Origin: Pyropia yezoensis
Taxonomy: Eukaryota > Rhodophyta > Bangiophyceae > Bangiales > Bangiaceae
Reading direction: 5' to 3'
Assembly (NCBI GenBank): GCA_009829735.1
Contig: CM020618.1
Span: forward strand, 41,841,030-41,905,029
Length of the DNA stretch: 64,000 bases
The notes beneath the pieces are model-generated. The model did not search any database, was not told the origin of the DNA, and saw nothing but the letters and a program-made list of their open reading frames with translations. Below are positions 60,011 to 64,000 of this stretch, piece by piece. Position 1 is the first letter of the stretch. Each line of letters starts with the position of its first letter. The position numbers and the translations under genes are program-made.

Positions 60011-60250
60011 CAGTGCGTCCCGTAAAAAGTGGACGTGCTCGTGTCGTGATCATGTCAAATATTGTGCGTCCCGTAAAAAGTGGACGTGCATGGGTCGTGC
60101 AGTGTGGGTTTGATCGGTCCAGTGGCCGATATTTCACATGGTCACGACACGAGCACGTCCAATTTTTACGGGACGCACTATATCGGCCACTGGACCAATC
60201 AAACCCGCACTGCACGACCCGTGCACCTCCACTTTTTACTGGACACACAA
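60011..60250. mobile_element. 119-bp MITE carrying a second copy inside it
   Basis: The outer copy is interrupted at its internal TA by an inverted copy at 60062-60180. Removing that copy and one TA leaves exactly 119 bases. The right flank is TA (60251-60252). Confidence 0.85.
60062..60180. mobile_element. 119-bp MITE, inner nested copy
   Basis: Starts TTGTGCGTCCCG, ends CGGGACGCACTA, with TA directly before (60060-60061) and after (60181-60182). Orientation is opposite to the outer copy. Confidence 0.85.
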
Positions 60251-60326
60251 TATCACACTGAACGGGGTCCAGCGCGGCTGAGCTGGCTGGTGCTTGCTGG
60301 TCCTCCACGACGAGCCATGTGCCTTA

Positions 60327-60359
60327 TTGTGCGTCCCGTAAAAAGTGGACGTGCACGCG
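60327..60359. mobile_element. 119-bp MITE remnant cut by element E
   Basis: The first 33 bases of a copy (TTGTGCGTCCCGTAA...) preceded by TA end exactly where the LTR of element E begins, so E inserted into the MITE. Confidence 0.75.
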
Positions 60360-60828
60360 TCTGGCAAAAATCACTCGCACACGCGACACCCAAGTTGGGG
60401 CGGTGCGCAAGGGCTGCCTCCTGTGCCGGGGGAACCGGAAGAAGTGCAAGTCGCACACACTCTTTCCCTGTTGTGGGGCAATCCCCCCCCTGACAAACCA
60501 GAAGATGGTGTGTGGGCCAACAGTTTCTTGGTCGGGACGGGGAAGCAAGGCCAAGCCCCGCTGTCCCTCCCCTTATCCCCCCAGGGTCCCCTCAGAACCT
60601 GGCCACTCAAAATCTCCCACCCCAGCACCTGCCCACCGGGCCACACGAAAATTCAAGACGATAAATGCAGAAAACCCTCAAAATCCAAGTTGGACTTACT
60701 ACTAAGCAAACTATCCCAAACTTAGGGAATATGGACCCAAATGCAGGGGGAGGAACGGGTCAGGCTAGTGGCCTGCCGCCCCTTGCATGGCACGTGTTGC
60801 CCCCTACCTGGGGGTCAATACTGCCACA
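60360..60828 (-). repeat. 3' LTR of element E (469 bp)
   Basis: Full-length family LTR in minus orientation. The outer end has one change (TCTGGC for TGTGGC as read on the plus strand). Confidence 0.88.
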
Positions 60829-61162
60829 CTTCCTTTCCTCAGTTCCGACCGACCCGGTCGGCCCTGCGAGGGGGCGTATAATCGCACGTCTCGGCGTTGG
60901 GGGCGCGACTTGCTGTCCCCCTGGTACGTCACGTGGACGTGGAGGCGGTCTCATTGACCGCCCCTCTCCTCAAGCTTGCCCACTCGGCAGCTTGCACTCC
61001 TCGGTTCTCACCTCACCACCACCAACACATCCCCTTCACCTTACCCTGGGCCGCCCCACGCTGGGGAGGCCACCTATTTACCCGCGATCCGAGCCCCCCT
61101 CAACTCGAGGCGGGTCTTGTGCGGCTGCAACCGCCCTGCCTCTCCCTAACTTGGGGAGAGCC

Positions 61163-63106
61163 ATGGCGATCCAGGGGTTGGAGTCTGACTCCCTGTACGA
61201 GCGTATGGAGGACACCTCTTACGGTGTAGCGCCCGCCGGGACTTCCGGCGGGGGCTCCGCGATCGCTCCGGGGGATGGGACTCCCGCGTCACCCGGCTTT
61301 GGGTTGGCGGCGGGATCTCCCCCGGAGTCGGGCCGCGTCATCCCACGGGAGGCCTTGGGATGGTGGTTTTACCCCGCGTGGCCTCTGTGTGAGGAGGGGT
61401 TGACTGTTCTCCGCTGTGGCCGACTTTGCACAGCAATGAGTCAGGTATGGGACCGCCTACGGGAGAAGTTCCCCCGTAGGGTCGGGTTCCCTCCTGACTC
61501 CAGGACGGACCAGTTTGCCTTCCTGGACGAGGACGAGGTCGAAGACGTGCAGCGGGCCAAGGCCATGGTGGACCGCGGGGGAACTATCCCGGGCACCGGC
61601 GACGTGCCGACCTTCAGTTGGGACGCGGTGACAACTCGTCCCCCGTATCTTCGCGAAGTCGATCCGCACACTCATCACTTTGATGTGCGGATAGAGAAGG
61701 ACCTCCGGCGAGGTCCCTACTTGGTGACCTCGGCTCAACTTGAGCTTCCACAGCAGTCCGCTGCTAGCAAGGAGCAGTACTATCCCAAGAAGCCCGAGTG
61801 ATGGCCTCAAGTTGAGGTCCCCTACGGGTTTCCGGCGTTGCTACCCCGGTTGCTCGACCACTTGGGCTCCACCATGTTGGTGGCTAGCCCGGACCACCTG
61901 GTGTTCGCCATGTTGGCAACCCAGTGGCTCCTCGAGGTCATGTCGACCTGGGTGTCTTGTGTCCAGCGTCGGGGGATGCTCTGGCATCTTGCCCCCCGGC
62001 GTATCCAAGGTTTGGAACAGCTCACCCCTCAGCTAGTTGCTGAGGGGTGCTCATCAGGACAGCTCACTCTACTTGAGGAGATGCTCCGTCTTCACAAGTT
62101 CATCGAGTTGGAGAGCATTGAGCACAAGTTGCGCCGCTCCTCCCGCGGGCCCAATGACGATGGCGCACTTCGCCAGTTCGTCTGGGTCGGTCGTGAACTT
62201 CACGACGGCCGTGTGGTACTTCGAGAGGGGTTGGGCATCGGGGACTACCCGTATGCCCCGGGGGTGGATCGCCACACTGCGCCGCCCGCGGACAAGGCAA
62301 TCGTGACGGCTGTGCCATTTCACGATGACTACATGACTCAACCCACTGCGGGGACCCCGAGTAGGGGTCGCAGTTACTCTCGGGCTCCGCCAACTCGGCG
62401 AGCCCCTCCGCTTCCTCCTGTCCCTTTCCAGCTGCACGGGGACATCCCGATAAGCGTTGCCGTTGAGTCGTCTACCCCGGTGTCCCCCAACTTGGGGGCC
62501 ACCCTCTTGACGGTTTATCCCAAGTTGGTGTTGCCGGCCACGCCTTTGACCTCAGAGGTGAGGATCACCACGTTGGTGCGCACCATTTCTTGGTTGGCCA
62601 CGTCGACCGCAACCCTTCAAGTTTCCGAGACTCCTCAACTTGAGGAGCGCGTTTGTGCTGCGGTGGCGACCGCGAGTTGCGAGTCGGTGGCGGGGTTTAT
62701 GACGACCGAGTTGGCTCGTATTGAATCTATTGTGCCCCAGCCAGCCCCACTTGGGCGTGGCAAGCGTCGGGCGAGCCGGGCATACTCGCCTCCTCGCCGT
62801 CGTCGACGTCACTCGCGGCGCTCTCCCTCCGTGTCGGAAGACGAGTTGTCTTACTCCGTCTCTGAGTCCTCTACCCCGTCGGAGTCGAAATCGGTCCGGC
62901 GTCTGCGTCGCCAACTTGCGCGCAAGACCAAGCAGAAGGGAAGCCGCTGTCGTCGCCACTTGCGCGACCGTGAGGGGCGCGACGGTTCCGACTTGGAGCC
63001 GCCGCCCCCGCCGACGGGTGGGGAACGTTATCGGCGTGGGTCTCGCCGCTCGCCTCCACGTGAGGGCGAGGGCCGTGGGGTTGGAGAGTCTAGCATGCGT
63101 GCCTAG
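61163..63106 (+). pseudogene. Antisense gene of element E, one premature stop
   Basis: It aligns end to end with the antisense gene of B (13667-15610): same 1,944-nt length, same ATG (MAIQGLESDSLYERMED), the same central motifs (DPHTHHFDVR, LATQWLLEVMSTWVSC, CSSGQLTLLEEMLRLHKF) and the same RRRRRHSRR tail. About 12% of residues differ in the stretch compared by eye. A TGA at 61799-61801 stands where B has Tyr. There are no indels that break the frame. The frame is open far upstream into the LTR, so antisense transcripts from the LTR could also include it. Confidence 0.8.
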
Positions 63107-63223
63107 TTGGCAGCTGCCTTTGTTGTGAGAGTGTGAGGGTTAGGGCTGTCGTTAAAAGCCACTCTGCGTACCACTTCGACTTGAAGCACTCTCTTGGCAC
63201 TGTCACTTGGCCTTCCCTCACGT

Positions 63224-63511
63224 TCAGGGAGGGCAGTTAGGGTCGACGTCATTCCGGGCGCAGTATGCCCGGACCTTCTCAGCGGGAAGGTCCTCCACAT
63301 ATTCCCACGTATCATCCTTGGCCTTATAGCCGAAACAACGCACCCTCAACATGAGGCGGTTATTGTCCTCATCCCACCCGTGGTCGATGAGCTTATCGAA
63401 CACGTACTCCTGCGGGCCCTGTTTGGCCGCAGGTAGCGAAGGCAGGCGCCACGCCTTCAGCGCACGCGCCAAAGCCGGGTCGCCTGCAGGAGGTGGTGCA
63501 ACTTTTACCAG
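63224..63511 (-). pseudogene. Pol C-terminus with chromodomain, element E
   Basis: About 95 codons match the last part of B pol (QEYVFDKLIDHGWDED..., DDTWEYVEDLPAEKV) and end at the natural stop. The upstream boundary at 63511 is the insertion point of element F. Confidence 0.82.
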
Positions 63512-63979
63512 TGTGGCAGTATTGACCCCCAGGTAGGGGGCAACACGTGCCATGCAAGGGGCGGCAGGCCACTAGCCTGATCCGTTCCTCCCCCTGCATT
63601 TGGGTCCATATTCCCTAAGTTCGGGATAGTTAGCTTAGTAGTAAATCCAACTTGGATTTGAGGGTTTTCTGCATTTATCGTCTTGAATTTTCGTGTGGCC
63701 CGGTGGGCAGGTGCTGGGGTGGGAGATTCTGAGTGGCGAGATTCTGAGTGGACCCTGGGGGGATAAGGGGAGGGACAGCGGGGCTTGGCCCTGCGTCCCC
63801 GTCCCGACCAAGAAACTGTTGGACCACACACCATCTTCTTGTTTGTCCGTGGGGGGATTGCCCCACAACAGGGATAGAGTGTGTGCGACTTGCACTTCTT
63901 CCGGTTCCCCCGACACGGGAGGCAGCCCTCGCACACCGCCCCAACTTGGGTACTGTGTGTGCGAGTGGTTTTTGCCACA
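63512..63979 (+). repeat. 5' LTR of element F (468 bp)
   Basis: Family LTR, one base shorter than the others near its start (GGTAGGGGG for GGTAAGGGGG). It ends TTTTTGCCACA, like the 3' LTR of B. Confidence 0.9.
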
Positions 63980-64000
63980 TTTGGTGGAGCAGCAGGGGAC
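63512..64000 (+). mobile_element. LTR retrotransposon F (family of B), 5' end only
   Basis: A 468-bp 5' LTR (63512-63979) in plus orientation is followed by the primer-binding site TGGTGGAGCAGCAG from 63982. The window ends in the leader. The left flank ACCAG is the expected first copy of a 5-bp target duplication. Confidence 0.9.

Larger units (their letters stand above)
60360..63511 (-). mobile_element. LTR retrotransposon E (family of B), 3' part, interrupted by element F
   Basis: In minus orientation the order is the pol C-terminus (63511-63224), the antisense gene (here on the plus strand, 61163-63106), a purine tract, and the 3' LTR (60828-60360). The upstream part of pol is cut off by element F at 63512. 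The layout matches the right-hand third of element B exactly. Confidence 0.9.

Overview
The window looks like nuclear DNA of a multicellular red alga, most probably a bangialean (Porphyra/Pyropia type). This is an inference. It rests on very GC-rich, nearly intronless genes full of Ala/Gly/Pro runs, plastid-type N-terminal extensions, short introns with C-run pyrimidine tracts, long homopolymer G/C runs between genes, and a dense load of Ty3/gypsy, hAT, Harbinger and Tc1/mariner elements. Nothing looks prokaryotic: I see no operons and no CRISPR array.

Region 1 (1-21.6 kb) is a nest of transposable elements. A Harbinger-like transposase gene is split between 2.8-3.5 kb and 21.0-21.6 kb. Between the halves lie a gag fragment (D), a Ty3/gypsy element (C1) inserted in that gag, and a 9,002-bp Ty3/gypsy element (B, 7416-16417) inserted in the protease of C1. 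B has a 5-bp target duplication (GGGAG) and the C1 protease reading frame is continuous across it. B has 469-bp LTRs, a primer-binding site, gag, pol and a polypurine tract, plus a 647-aa open frame on the opposite strand between pol and the 3' LTR. A second copy of this antisense frame, of identical length, lies at 61-63 kb. At the left edge is an inverted copy (A) of the same family.

Region 2 (21.6-30.5 kb) holds an unrecognised minus-strand gene, a chromodomain-type pol relic, a solo LTR, a hAT transposase relic, a 462-bp MITE and a fragment of a 119-bp MITE. Region 3 (30.5-46 kb) is the gene island: a TMEM14/FAX-like plastid membrane protein (+), an Arp1-like actin-related protein with two introns (-), a PIF1-family helicase (+), a probable plastid RNA-binding protein joining an MJ0042-type zinc ribbon to an RRM (+), and a two-finger C2H2 protein (-). 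Two fold-back structures and a perfect 27-bp hairpin lie between these genes.

Region 4 (46-64 kb) holds a second 462-bp MITE, a Tc1-like transposase with its DD34E triad in place, a large Ala-rich multi-pass membrane protein whose 3' end is cut by a hAT element (8-bp target duplication CTTCAGAC), nested 119-bp MITEs, an inverted relative of B (E), and the start of a further copy (F) inserted into the pol of E.

The most distinctive system is the A/B/E/F retrotransposon family. It has a long antisense gene, a GGGAAAC slippery heptamer with an ATGA stop-start overlap at the gag/pol border, a C-terminal chromodomain, and many short odd palindromes centred on CAAGTTG.
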